Shown here: one piece after another, positions 1-10,907 of the stretch | How the letters are laid out: every line of letters begins with the position of its first letter | How positions within the stretch are numbered: position 1 is the first letter of the stretch | From: Alloascoidea africana | Lineage: Eukaryota; Ascomycota; Alloascoideomycetes; Alloascoideales; Alloascoideaceae | Direction of reading: 5' to 3' | DNA: 64,000 nucleotides | NCBI GenBank assembly: GCA_030581615.1 | Contig: JAKTTT010000006.1 | Coordinates: 62,001-126,000, forward strand | Notes under the pieces: generated by a model | What the model saw: only the letters and a program-made list of their open reading frames with translations | Databases searched by the model: none | Told to the model about the DNA's origin: nothing | Position numbers and translations under genes: made by a program

Positions 1-2348
1 AGGCCAAAACACAGCTCAACAAGAATCTTCCAGACTCTCCATTCATCTAGTTTGCCTACCTGACCACGTTCGCTGAGAAATGTATCCAGACTACCATTCT
101 CACAGTATTCCGTCATGATGTACATGTAATTGTTGTGCTCCAAAAAATTGTGCAAAACAAGAATGTACTCTTTCCCTTCGTCATCGTTCTGGCTTTGATT
201 GAGATGACGGAGTATCTCCACTTCTTCTAAAGCACGAGCTCGGGCTTTAATACCCCATATCGGCCTTTTTGTCCGTTTAACCACATATTTCGTGTTATTC
301 TGGTGTTGATGGCGCCGGCCTGTGTCTTTCTTAAGCACAGTATAGACAATTGAAAATTCGCCTCTACCAACTACCTGGATCGAGTCGAATTTGCTCGCCA
401 TAAACTCGTCAACATCAGCATTGGGCGTGTGGGACGGTCGAGTATTCACCACCGTGACCGAGTCTGCGACATCAGCAAACGAGGATGACGGTGTCCGAGG
501 AGTTTTTACTGGTGTTGACGGGCGGGATGGGTGATTGTTGATGCTGGTCGTTGGGGTAATTGAGTTTTTGCTATTATCCTGCTGGGCCTTCGGTGTCAGC
601 ACTATTGTGCTAACGGTGGATGTGCTTGTGGAACTTGCTGTTCGTACTGCTTTAGATTTCGAGCTGTCTGCCATCATTCCCGCCGAATTGAAACTTCTTC
701 CCTGTGAGTTTGTCCTGCTGGTGCTGAGACTGTTGCCTAAACTTGCTGTATTCCTTGCAGTGAAAGACAGCTGCCGCTTGAAGCTATTTGACAGCCCAAT
801 GGCTTTGTAATTTTCATCGTTCAGATCATCCGCGTCTTGATGCTGGTGTTCATGGAAGGATCCACTTGATCGCGAACGTATGCTAAACAGTCCTTTACTT
901 TTATTGGAATTCGGGGGAGAAGACGACTTGTTTCGACTGGGAGAAAATTTCCTCTGAAGAAAGTTGTTGAATTTAAATATTTTTCGTTTTGATTTAGCCT
1001 TTTTGGGACTGGTGCCGATGTGAGAGTCGTTGCCCGCTGCTTTGGATTGAGCAGTTGAACTTGACGAAGCTACGGCATTCTTGGTAGGCGTCAAGGGGTC
1101 AGATTCAGACATTATCGAGTCATCATCGACCCCATCCATTTTATCAACCATCATGTCCTCATCTTCGAGATTGTCTTGGTATATCTGTAATTGGGATTGT
1201 TTGTGCGGTTGGTGAGATCCAGTTCTTGTTCCCAGATTCCCGTTGGTTGACACACTATGGAGGTCCGCGTTCAATCGGCTTGTGAAGGAAAACTGTGTAG
1301 GAGGCTTGGTGAATTGAGACATGTTGGGCATGGATGAAGATGAAGTGTGGGCAAAGGATATGGCGGAAGGCCCGTTCTCCGATAGAGACGGAATACTCAG
1401 CCTTTTGCAGGGGGTATCAGGAGTCGTAAAAGTGGAAGCTCCAGATATTGACCCAAACGTGCTACTCCTTTTCATGTTCTTTTTCGACTGTAACCCAGAA
1501 TTTGTGAATGCTGTCTGTAAAGGCTTTACAGACCGGAACATATCCGGTGTTGCATATGGTTTTTTGCCTGTAGAGTTCAAGCCACTTTTAGAACCATTGA
1601 AGCCAAGCGGAGCTTGCGGGCGATGAGATTGTGTGTAAGGGGTGTTTAAAGAGCCATACGAAACCGGAGTGTTTGTGGAACCTAAAGATCCTTTTCGTTG
1701 GGGATTTGTGGAGGATACTGAGTTGGATTTGCTTCTTGAAGCATTATTGAAGAATGCCAGCCTTTGGTAGGATGCAGTCGAAGCGGTTGAAGTAGGAGTT
1801 GAAGAGGAATTATAGGAATCAGAGGCATTGCCAGGAGGATGGACCACTCCAGTTAAAGATGCAGACTCCAGTTTACGTATTTTGGTTGCGTTACCAGACG
1901 AAAAGAAGCTTGGAGAGCGTGAGTGGGAGGTAGAAAACCCTTTCGAGGATACAAAAGGAGAGTCAAAGGAGAAAGAATGCTGCTGATCCTGATGTTCATT
2001 TTCTGCTGATGCTGCAGCAGATGATGATGTCGTTGTTGCTGTTGTGGTAGTGGTAGTCGTGGTGGTGGTTGGAGTAGTTGGAGGCGAAAGTCCCGACAAC
2101 TTGTTTGTTAGCGAAAACCGTCGCTTTAATGGTATCATATGGGACATGGAAAAGCTATTTTCAGCTCTACCGTTCGAGTTGGTGGCAATATTTCTACTGT
2201 TTATGTTGATGTCGTTGCTATTGTTGTTGGTGCTGGAGCTCCTTCTCCAGGCACGTTTGGAAGTGTGTTGAAGATTGAGGTTCAGCAGCCCCACTGAGCG
2301 GCGAAGCGAGGTGCCATGACCATTGCTGTTGGTACTGTTGGAACTCAT
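1..2348 (-). CDS. SWE1: Swe1/Wee1-type mitotic inhibitor kinase (3' end cut by window edge)
   Basis: Wee1-family kinases phosphorylate the inhibitory tyrosine of Cdk1 and delay mitosis. The frame is open from the ATG at 2348 to the window edge (about 782 residues). The first ~640 residues are low-complexity Ser/Thr/Asn-rich sequence with a run of ~11 Thr near residue 100 and many SP/TP sites, as in Swe1. The kinase domain starts near residue 650: glycine loop VVGRGEFSIVY, then YVVKRTKRPIWG with the ATP lysine, helix C EVEIL, and the Wee1-type hinge TEYCENGSLDTFL. The combination YVVKR, EVEIL and ENGSLD is what identifies Wee1/Swe1 rather than another kinase. The C-lobe lies outside the window, so the catalytic loop cannot be checked. 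Neighbouring MTD1 is on the same strand, 234 bp upstream. Function is inferred from family. Confidence 0.9.
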   Translation of the reverse strand, partial: MSSNSTNSNGHGTSLRRSVGLLNLNLQHTSKRAWRRSSSTNNNSNDININSRNIATNSNGRAENSFSMSHMIPLKRRFSLTNKLSGLSPPTTPTTTTTTTTTTATTTSSSAAASAENEHQDQQHSFSFDSPFVSSKGFSTSHSRSPSFFSSGNATKIRKLESASLTGVVHPPGNASDSYNSSSTPTSTASTASYQRLAFFNNASRSKSNSVSSTNPQRKGSLGSTNTPVSYGSLNTPYTQSHRPQAPLGFNGSKSGLNSTGKKPYATPDMFRSVKPLQTAFTNSGLQSKKNMKRSSTFGSISGASTFTTPDTPCKRLSIPSLSENGPSAISFAHTSSSSMPNMSQFTKPPTQFSFTSRLNADLHSVSTNGNLGTRTGSHQPHKQSQLQIYQDNLEDEDMMVDKMDGVDDDSIMSESDPLTPTKNAVASSSSTAQSKAAGNDSHIGTSPKKAKSKRKIFKFNNFLQRKFSPSRNKSSSPPNSNKSKGLFSIRSRSSGSFHEHQHQDADDLNDENYKAIGLSNSFKRQLSFTARNTASLGNSLSTSRTNSQGRSFNSAGMMADSSKSKAVRTASSTSTSTVSTIVLTPKAQQDNSKNSITPTTSINNHPSRPSTPVKTPRTPSSSFADVADSVTVVNTRPSHTPNADVDEFMASKFDSIQVVGRGEFSIVYTVLKKDTGRRHQHQNNTKYVVKRTKRPIWGIKARARALEEVEILRHLNQSQNDDEGKEYILVLHNFLEHNNYMYIMTEYCENGSLDTFLSERGQVGKLDEWRVWKILVELCFG

Positions 2349-2582
2349 CAAGGTGAAAAAAAGAGAGAGATGGGCCAACTTGCTTTACGTTCAATTTTCA
2401 GAAAGCTGGTTTTTTAGAAATTGTCGCGTTTGTCGTGTTTTGATGCCTGTTGCGAAAAGTGAAATCAAAACAAAGTCGGTGCACCCGTACACCCACAGTT
2501 GTTGGAGCGCTCAACAATGGGCGGGCAACCCTGGAAATAAATCTATGTGCTATAGTGCTGTTTATGGTTATGTCTACTACAT

Positions 2583-3719
2583 CTATATCGCGGGCTGCTG
2601 GGCCTGCTGGGCCTGGAGTGCTCGCTGCTTCTTGTTCTCGATCAGCCGGAGGAGGTTTCTCAGAAGCATCGCAATCGTCACCTTGCCGATACTGGGGACG
2701 TAGAATGAGGCCCTCTCTTTGACAGAAACATCAAAATTCTTCTCGCTTGAAAAGTTGATGCAGGCCGCCCCAGATCTGACATATTCCAAGGGAAACTTGT
2801 AGGACGCGCTCGGGACTCCGGTGATGATCACATCCGATTGTGAAGTGGCCTCTTCCAACGAAATGTCGGTCTCTACAACTTGGTGCTTTTTCAACTTGAG
2901 TCCTTCCCCACGTGTGAACCGCTGGATTCCTGTAATGTCAACAGAGTAGACCACAGCGCCGTCATTGGCAAGTAGTGCGGCCAATGGCCTTCCTACAATT
3001 TCGCTGCGGTTAACGACAGTGATGGTTTTGCCAAACAGACGATTGCCGTAGTGAAGGAGAGAGTTGTAGATGCCAAGGTGCTCCAAAATCTTCACCATTG
3101 CGAGCGGAGTGCATGGCAATATGCTCTTCTGTTTTTCTTCGTTATCCAAATATCGAATGTTGTGATACATGTTTTGGATGTACAGATGAGTGAGGCCTTC
3201 GACGTCTTTTTCCGGAGATCTAGATTGCGAGTCGGAGTCTTTCAGTTAGACAAATTTGCATACGAGTACGGTGCTGGTTCCTCACTCAGACATACAAAAC
3301 CTGTTGTATGTATTGATCCTGTCCACCTCCAAAAACAGGAAAGTAGATCATTATTCCGTCGACTTTATCATCATTGTTGGCTTGCACAATCGCCTCTTCC
3401 AGATCCTCTTTGTCTACTTCTCGAAGCTCGTATTCAAACCCAATGCTTTCAGAAGTTTTCCCCGTGAAAAGAGCATACTGTTTCGCAGCAGGGTCGGAGT
3501 TTGCGAGAAATCCAACGAATTTTGGTTTCCTATTTAGAGCTGCTACTCCGGATTTGAGCTCTTCGATAAACGGTTTTGCGATAGTGCTCGCCAAAATAGT
3601 GCCTGATAAGCGAAACCGAAATAGATGACGGCCAATAGTTTTAGAATCATATACTTGAACACAGAATCCAATCGCTATAAAGTACGCTCGGAGAACTTAC
3701 GTCCTGGATGAGAAGTCAT
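2583..3719 (-). CDS. MTD1: NAD-dependent methylenetetrahydrofolate dehydrogenase, three exons
   Basis: Mtd1 is the cytosolic NAD-dependent 5,10-methylene-THF dehydrogenase of one-carbon metabolism. I read three exons on the minus strand: 3719-3701, 3602-3296 and 3219-2583. Intron 1 (98 nt) begins GTAAGT and ends TATCAG; intron 2 (76 nt) begins GTATGT, has a CTAAC branch site and ends ATCTAG. The joined frame gives 320 residues, the same length as the S. cerevisiae protein. Junction sequences PGRTILAS and QQVLSPEKDVEGL match the family well. Conserved blocks include KTSESIGFEYELR, GIMIYFPVFG, NRSEIVGRPLAALLANDGA and ITGVPSASYKFP. The first exon is only 19 nt long, so an ORF caller would miss the true N terminus. 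The tail is Gln/Ala-rich. Confidence 0.95.
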
Positions 3720-5046
3720 CTTGAGATGTGATAGAGAGAGAAAAGTTTAAAAAAATATTTCAAGGCCAAGGATAGGCTCTTTGGGGGTGCAAGGATGTAC
3801 AAACGTCCTAGACACTTTCCCAGATCAACGAAGCCATCGCCAGCAGAGGGATCTTTTCTAGTTGACTATTGTCTGGAAGGGACTGTAGAGCTGGCGTGTC
3901 ATGTAGACGACATATGTGAAAAAACCGCATCTGTAGACCTTTTTGAGACACGGGAAACTCGAGAATTCGAGGTTTCGGCCATCGGCGTCCTGTGTCGGGT
4001 TAACAAACGGTAAATGAAAGGAAGCACCGTTCGTCCTTTTTCTTCAATTAAGCAGCTGAGAGGGGCAGATCGTTTGTGAAATCCGAATACCAAATGTCGA
4101 CCTCCATACGAATCATGTTTATTACAGTTGTATAGTTAAGTCGATTGTTTAAAGGAATAGATGCGACGCGACGCGACGCGACGTACAATTCGTCTCTTAC
4201 CGGCGGCTTTTGCAAAGAGAACTCTGGGTTTCTAGAAACCTCGAAGAAATGCTTGCCATTCCGCAAAACTAAATTCTGTAGATAGATTTGGTTAAGTTAA
4301 ACAAACAGTTATCAAACAGGCTTGACAAGTGCAGCTTTGAGCAGAAGAGATGAAACTTTTAAACATGCCGTGGTGTTCCGTGTGTGTATGACACTTTTAG
4401 ACTTTCAAAATTTGGTGGTGGTGTGTTCAAGAACTGTTGGAATTAAAACTAGACCTAGCTCTGCCTGAGAAATTTCTTTTTTCTGTTGACTCCAATTAGT
4501 ACTTCAACGTATTAGAGTTTCGATAGTTGAAAAATAATAAAAACTTTCGCCAGATCTGAAGCTTTTGGGATATGCACTACCTTTTTGGCGATATCCACAA
4601 ACTTTGGCAGGAGCAGAGTCAATAATTTAACATCAAGTTGGCTAATTCACAGGCCTTATCTTGTGCGATACAATCTTTTAAGGAAGGAATAGCTTTGAAT
4701 TTGTAATGGGGCTAGCGGTTTATCATGTTGCTTGGATGAGCCATTTTCTGTCCCATTTCCCCTTTTGTGTCTCAGCGGGTTCTGGTGAAGGTTTAGACTA
4801 CAGTGATCACGGCAAATTACCTCTATGACTAGTTGGTGTTTTTTCAAAGATACAAAAGCTCCTGCTCAACAGAGTAAAACATTAGATTACAAGATACATA
4901 ACAGGTTCTGGAGTGTTCGAATATAGCAAATAGGAAGAAAAACAAACGAGAAAAAAGAAAACTAGAGTGGTGGTGGTGGCGGTGGTGGTGGAGGAGGAGG
5001 AGGAGGATTGGCTAAATCCAAAGGAAGGTTTTGGCCGGCAGCATAC
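3720..5046. other. 1.3-kb stretch without a recognised gene
   Basis: This holds the MTD1 promoter and the 3' flank of the Whi5/Nrm1-like gene. Only short ORFs are present. Minus-strand sequence around 4048-4330 has splice-like signals (an acceptor CTACAG near 4275 preceded by TTAACC, and a donor GTAAGA near 4200) bounding a ~75-nt candidate exon, so a small spliced transcript is possible, but no protein family is recognised. A GGT/GGA-rich run lies at about 4967-5007, which on the minus strand would read as polyproline. Confidence 0.5.
4163..4183. repeat. GCGAC pentanucleotide tandem repeat
   Basis: Four perfect copies of GCGAC plus a terminal G, in the intergenic region upstream of MTD1. 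Confidence 0.9.
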
Positions 5047-6510
5047 TTAATGTCTATCGGACCTTGCGGCAGGCAGGCCATCGTGGCCAAACAAGCAGGC
5101 AAGCCCATTAGCAGAGCTTCGTGTAGCCAGCTCCTGTGAGTCGTGTAACGAGAACGAGGCCGAAAGCGACCGGGAGTGCGAATGAGAACGTAGCGGAGAG
5201 TCCAATCTCGGGCTGGAAAGACACATGAGAGAATGCACTGCGTCAACCTCACTTGCCTGCCTGTCCCCCTTCCTCTTCCTGGGGTCTGAATTGAGTCCAT
5301 GGCCGGGTTTTAAAGTTGTGGAACTGTCAGGGTTGCATATTGACGATATGGGAACGCTTGCAAAATGTTTTGGTCTCGGCCACGCCGACTCGACAAACGG
5401 CGACAGAGTTTCGCTGGGACTCAACTGCGAGACGGCACCTGTGCCGTGGTAGCCTGAGTCTGGAGAAAAGCCCGTTGAGGTGGTTGAAGACGACTTTTCG
5501 CACCCAGATAGAGTTGCAGATGGGATCGGCTGGCGCTTATTCACGTGGCGATCTGGCTTGTCGCTTTCTTTATCCTCGGCAGGGGTAGAAAAGCATGTCT
5601 CCGGGGATTTGCCTACAGCGCTGGGCCCGCCTGGGCTTGTCCGGGAGCCCAGGTCCTCGCTGAGCGTCATTTGGGCAAGTTCGTGATGGTGTAGCTGGCC
5701 GATTCTGCAGCTCTGGCGGCGGCGGCGGCGACGGGGTGTTGGAAAATGGGGAGACGTCCGGTCTCTGGGACTAGGAGTCCCCCACAGCGTGGAATGGCTC
5801 CTGTGTGTCAGGTCTGTGTTGTCAGATATTGTCCTGCGGTGTCTAAACGTGGAGAGTCGTGGCGATTTCGAGGCAGTCATATTGGAAGAAGAGGGTTTGA
5901 TACCGGCACGGCGGGCGTAGAAATGCCCGGGTGTTGACAAGGGATAGCTGCTTGACAAGGACAGCGGCGAGTCGAGCTCAAGCTCGTCTAACGAGTGATC
6001 TTGCCATCCATTTTGCAGCTTTATCATAGCATAGGTCAGTCTTGTTTTCAATACGGATGTCAATTCTCGTAGCTGTCTTTGATCGATCGGGGAGTTTAAA
6101 GGGGTCTTTAGTGATGACGGAGAGGCCAGGCCAGAAGGGTACAAAACGTCGTGGCCGAGACCGCCATTGGAAGGAGTTCGGGGAGTGTTCAGCATGGAGG
6201 TGAGCTCGACGGAGGCCAGTTTTATCCTGCCAGACGAGGTCCGCTTGGTACTTATAGATAGGGGAGGAGCGCTGGGAGTGGATCCCGGAGCTGAACAGGG
6301 GTCAGCGGCAAGTGACTTGGAGGTGTCCGAGTGAATAAGGTTTGACGGACTATTGAGTGGGAAGCTGTTGATCATTTTCGTGGTATCACCCGTAGCAAAT
6401 GAAGACTGGACGGCAGACTGCTGCTGGAGGACGGTGAGAGGAAAAGGGGCAGGGTGAAGAATGACGTTAAAACTGGGGTAGGAAGCGAAAGGGCTTTTAT
6501 CAGAGTTCAT
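5047..6510 (-). CDS. WHI5/NRM1: Whi5/Nrm1-family G1/S transcription repressor
   Basis: Whi5 and Nrm1 bind the SBF/MBF transcription factors and restrain G1/S transcription. The 487-residue product is mostly disordered and Ser/Pro-rich, with many SP/TP sites suited to CDK control. Two signatures support the family: a conserved segment RTSSGRIKLASVEL at residues 90-103, and the GTB-type block LRELTSVLKTRLTYAMIKLQ followed by NGW at about 148-169. A short conserved-looking block AVHSLMCLSSP lies near residue 424. An Arg run (PTPRRRRRRQ) in the middle may be a nuclear signal. It is longer than S. cerevisiae Whi5 (295 aa) or Nrm1 (249 aa); many yeasts have a single gene, so I cannot say which one it corresponds to. 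ATG at 6510. Confidence 0.8.
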   Translation of the reverse strand: MNSDKSPFASYPSFNVILHPAPFPLTVLQQQSAVQSSFATGDTTKMINSFPLNSPSNLIHSDTSKSLAADPCSAPGSTPSAPPLSISTKRTSSGRIKLASVELTSMLNTPRTPSNGGLGHDVLYPSGLASPSSLKTPLNSPIDQRQLRELTSVLKTRLTYAMIKLQNGWQDHSLDELELDSPLSLSSSYPLSTPGHFYARRAGIKPSSSNMTASKSPRLSTFRHRRTISDNTDLTHRSHSTLWGTPSPRDRTSPHFPTPRRRRRRQSCRIGQLHHHELAQMTLSEDLGSRTSPGGPSAVGKSPETCFSTPAEDKESDKPDRHVNKRQPIPSATLSGCEKSSSTTSTGFSPDSGYHGTGAVSQLSPSETLSPFVESAWPRPKHFASVPISSICNPDSSTTLKPGHGLNSDPRKRKGDRQASEVDAVHSLMCLSSPRLDSPLRSHSHSRSLSASFSLHDSQELATRSSANGLACLFGHDGLPAARSDRH

Positions 6511-8702
6511 TGATTAATTATGCCCAGAGGGTCCGTTGGGCATGTACTAGAGAGATCAAAAAGAAGTTCGCGATAGAAACAAAGTAAAGCGAGCTAAAAT
6601 AAAATAAATGAAAAATAAATGAAAAAAAGGTTCTGAGCGTCGTGGTTTAACGTGGTTGCAGGTGCTATGCTTGCAGCTGACAGGCAGGAGGTGAACAGCG
6701 CAAATTCTAGACAGGCCCAAAAGAAGGAAAAGGGCAAAAGAACCAGAAGTTAAAAGCGTCCACGCCTTTGCTGTTTTCTGGGCTCTTCCTCCGCGGTCCG
6801 GTCCAGGGGAAACCGGCGTGGTTCGCATGGCTGGAGAAGATTGCAACCGGGACACAACTGCAGAAAGGGGTATATAGACCTGCTGCTAATGCTATTAGCA
6901 TCCGGTATTTGTACCCTCAGAATCGCCTTTATATTCTAATGTTCCACAGGGCCACGGATAATTATCCAGGATTGCAGCCAATATTTTTAATCTCTGATGT
7001 CTTGGGATTATTTCCGGTCTGTTAGGTCCCGGCGCTGGACACAAACCACCAGGTCGTGTTAAAATGCTACGGAATGGTCTTGTCCAACGCCGCTTCCCTA
7101 AATGTTCAAATGCTTTAATTAGACTAGAAGCATCAGCATTTTCATTGTAGATACAACTAACTTCGGTGCCACTCACTTTGGGTCAAGAAGGACAAGGTTA
7201 ATAAATTACCAAATGGCGAATGATCCTCTCTGCCCCATGCTTCACCATATCTGTAAGAGACAATCTCTCCGTCGATTATTTTTATTATTTTTACAATTTC
7301 TACCCCTTCTGCCACCGATTCAGGAATAAAGTACGTGTCGGTTTGTTATGCCCAGATTCGAGATGACACTAACCTGTGCAAGCGCTTCTCCTAGCATATC
7401 TGCCATTCTTTTGTCTCTTCACAACCTAGAGGACACACACAGCACAATGAACAATGCCCAAGCGTCCGCGGGAAGAAACAAGAGATTGCTAAACGCTATT
7501 TCATGCCAATTGATAGCACAGAAGATTGAACTACTGCTCAACCGCCGCATCCTTACGAAAAGCGCGCTGAGAACCGACATCCGTAGATTACGCCGGTACA
7601 AATTCTAGTTCAAATGAAAAGACAAAAGAAAAGCGCTCACTATCTTTTTTGGGCGCCTTTTTTTTTTTTTTTGTTTTTTGTTGCTGTTTCTACACTTTCA
7701 CGTTGTCTGAAGTTATTCTCCTCTGTTGGAAATGTAGGGTCTGGCTGCACTTGTACATTGTTGCATCTGCCCGTCCAAGCAAATCTTCGATTCCCAAGTC
7801 CAGTCCAGTTGCTATCAAAGATACTGGCATTGTTTTCAAATAGTTACGTGTTTCCATCCTCAATTTGAAAATTTCTGCCGTGTCGAACAATTTCTGACCG
7901 GTTGCATTGATTGGGCAAAACAACGAAACGACGAGGAATAGATTGCCACTACCTCATTCATGCTTCCAGATGCTTCAGGAGATAGACAAACAGAAACAAC
8001 TCAACTTTTCGTCCAGCGTGAAACCAAATACTATAGCGTAAATTATAAATTTCTATATAGATCTCACTGATAGTTTCCCCCTATCCACTACGCCACCCTT
8101 CGCGCCTTTAAAAAAACTTTGTTTGATATCCATTCTGTGAGCGCAGACAGTGTAGTCGCGACGCTTGCTATGCTAGTTACACCTTTTCGTCAGTGGAGTG
8201 AGTGCATCACCAGTACCTCCGATTGAAAATGAAACGCTGTCCACAGAGGCACATTTGCTAGATGCTTGTATAATCTGTAACCTATCCACCCACAGCTTTG
8301 AGAAGTAACGCAGGCAGCTTTTAGAACCTGGACTAGGGGCTGACCAAGGTTACATTAGCGTCTTCGTGTTTCGAGCTCTTTTGTGCTTGAACGGAACCAC
8401 CGTCGGGGAAAACACACTCTTCCTGCTCGCTATACACCTATTCCACCATCACCTCCCTCCTTCTCACACACACACAGACTGTTTTTCACTATACGACTGC
8501 GCTCACAACTACCAACAAGTAGCTCCAACCGTGAAACAAAATGCCCCAGGCCATTTGCTCCTGATATCGCGGCTAAAAGGAACACTTGGAGGACGTTCAG
8601 CTTACCCGGCCTCTTCTGAACATAATCCGGCACTTGCAACCAAAAGTTCAATCTCTGGTTATTCAAATCTTCTTCTTTATCGTCTTCTGCCCCTGGTAAA
8701 GC
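6511..8702. other. 2.2-kb intergenic region between Whi5/Nrm1-like and UBX7
   Basis: Shared promoter space for two divergent genes. No family is recognised. Two stretches may be pieces of small spliced genes. On plus, an exon-like stretch follows a near-ideal intron end (ACTAAC then CTCCTAG at about 7381-7401) and stays open to 7608. On minus, 7690-7890 is open with helical-looking sequence (AEIFKLRMETRNYLK). Neither has a convincing start. A T-rich block occurs at 7659-7676. Treated as unannotated. Confidence 0.45.
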
Positions 8703-10728
8703 ATGTCTGCTCCTACAGAGACATTCGATGAGCTGTTTTTGACCTCTGTGCAGACTGCGGTGTCATCATCCGTTTCTTCCAAAAAACCCTTACTCGTCTT
8801 TATCTCAGGTAAGGAACCTTCCTAAGAACTACCTCTAGTGGGCACCATACAGCTTATGACTTTTAGTACTAAGAAAGAATTGCTTTTAGATGAATCGGAA
8901 GAATCTCGCAAATGGGGGGATCTTCTCTTTTCTTCAAAAGAAGTAAGCCAAGATCTTTTTGCTTTTCTTACACAACTCCAATGCCATTACTAACCTACAA
9001 CTCTTCAAGGTTCGAGATATCCTAGTGAACAACTCCATATCTCTGAAGCTTGTGAAAGGCTCTGTTGAGTATGGGTTTTTCGTTCAGATTTTCCCATCCC
9101 CCCCGACCCCTAGCATCTATATCATCAGCCAGGGCCAGGTGGTTGATGTAATTAATGGGAATACAGACCTCCCACTTTTCATTGAGAGGTTGAATGAGGC
9201 ATTTCGCCGAGACGTCAAAAAGGAACTGAAAGAAACATTAAGACAGCATCCACAACCACCAGCCAATGCCCCTAATCCTGCCGAATCTATTCCTGAATCT
9301 GTCCCAGAAACCTCTGGTGCGCCCCAATTGGCCACAGGTTCTGCACCCAGAGAAGCGCCTCAGCCCTCTCAGGGGACACAAGCATCCACGGAAAATGTCA
9401 CAGGAGCCTCGGATAGGAAACCCCCTCCCCTCAAAAAGGATCCCAAATCTCCTTCAAACCGGAAAAGTAAAGATAAAAAGGGAAAAGCCAAAAATACGTC
9501 TTCATCTGCTGCAGCGACTCAAAAATCATTAAAAGAACAAGCAGCTGAACTGGCGGCGAGAAAGTACGCAGAGGAACAACGCCACGAACGCCGGGCTGCG
9601 GTAGAAGAACGTAGACGAGTTCTTCAACTATTAGAGGCAGATAAAGATGAGCGAAGAGCACGATATACCCCAAATCAAGGACCAACAAGCGCCGAACATG
9701 AAACTGGAATCACCAAGCAGGACCATAAAGATACAGAGAGGACCAAAAATACCAGGCCAGAAGTTGGGAAGGACAAGAGCAAGAGCAAGAGCAAGAGCAA
9801 GGGAAAAGGGAAAGGAAAGCTGGAAGAGGATAAACACGACGAATGCGCCTTATCAATACGGCTGTTTAATGGAGATGCCGTAAGACACACTTTCCATGCC
9901 TCTGACAATCTTCTTACAGTGCGCAAATGGCTCGATTTGAACAGAACGGATGGAAATCAGGCTTACTCTTTCCATAGAAATATTCCAAGGACAACGTTTG
10001 GAATCATGGAGGAAGCCGAAACGCTGGAGAATCTTGAACTTACGCCTAGGTCTGCTCTTATACTCAAACCAGGCCATAATGTTTCAAGCGCTTATGGCAG
10101 CACCAGTGAATCTACGGCAGGATGGATATACTCTAAAGTTAGTGGCTTGTTCAATTACTTTCTGGGGTATCCCGCGTCAGAGAAAGCTGATGAAGCTGAA
10201 ACAACAGAACCAACTCCAGGAACAACAAATCCCGAAACGACTAAAAAGAACAATGGAGTCGAAGTGGATGAGTTTCATACAGAGGAGTATTATAAATCGT
10301 TTGAGGACCCTGATCCCGAAAAGACGGGCCATTATCTGAACCGAACACAGCGGGACGAAAGCCAAAGCCCTACCGCTTCGGGCGCAACAACCCCAATATA
10401 CTCCATTCTAAACAACTCTGAAGATCATATCAATGGAGTGCCTCAGATGGGCTTGAACATTGGACTTGGTCCCGTTGGATCCAGCGGCAGCACCGGCGGA
10501 GCCGGCACCAGCGGCTCGGGAGGACGAGCATTACGAAACATGAATAACCTCAGTTCCAGCACTATCAATTCTGGCACGAGTCCGAAGCAGAAGCCCGCGG
10601 CTCTTGGAAGACTGGACAGTAGCGCCACGCGAATCCGAACTCTGGCCGATTCAGAACGCGATAACGACGATAGATTAACATACAATGGGAACACCATAAA
10701 TCTGGAGGATGATAACAAAAAGAAATAG
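8703..10728 (+). CDS. UBX7: UBX-domain protein (Ubx6/Ubx7, UBXN4-like), three exons
   Basis: UBX proteins recruit the AAA ATPase Cdc48/p97. I read exons 8703-8808, 8890-8942 and 9010-10728, joined to 625 residues. Intron 1 begins GTAAGG and has TACTAAG close to its TTTTAG acceptor; intron 2 begins GTAAGC and ends TTCAAG. The N-terminal ~110 residues form the thioredoxin-like part (LFLTSVQTAV, KKPLLVFIS, KLVKGSVEYGFFVQIFP, PSIYIISQGQ). A charged, coiled middle contains EEQRHERRAAVEERRR and a KSKSKSKGKGKGK run. The UBX domain is at about 331-410 (ALSIRLFNGD, DNLLTVRKWL, LENLELTPRSALILKP). The C-terminal third is Gly/Ser/Thr-rich. Family is firm; the choice between UBX6 and UBX7 is not. Confidence 0.88.
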
Positions 10729-10907
10729 CTTACCACAAATTCTATAGCACTCTTTAACTTTTTTTTTATCCTAGGTTACAACATATGGCGTATAATTGAG
10801 TAGTTGACTAACTAACATCACTCCTCCGCTCGTTTCTATTTGAAACTTTATACAAGTTCATCATCACTTCACCCACCATCACCATCTAGCGCACCGGAAT
10901 TGACATC

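Noticed and set aside
2499-2517. Imperfect palindrome TTGTTGGAGCGCTCAACAA between MTD1 and SWE1
   Set aside because: One-base bulge and no T-run or known operator; likely chance or a minor terminator hairpin.
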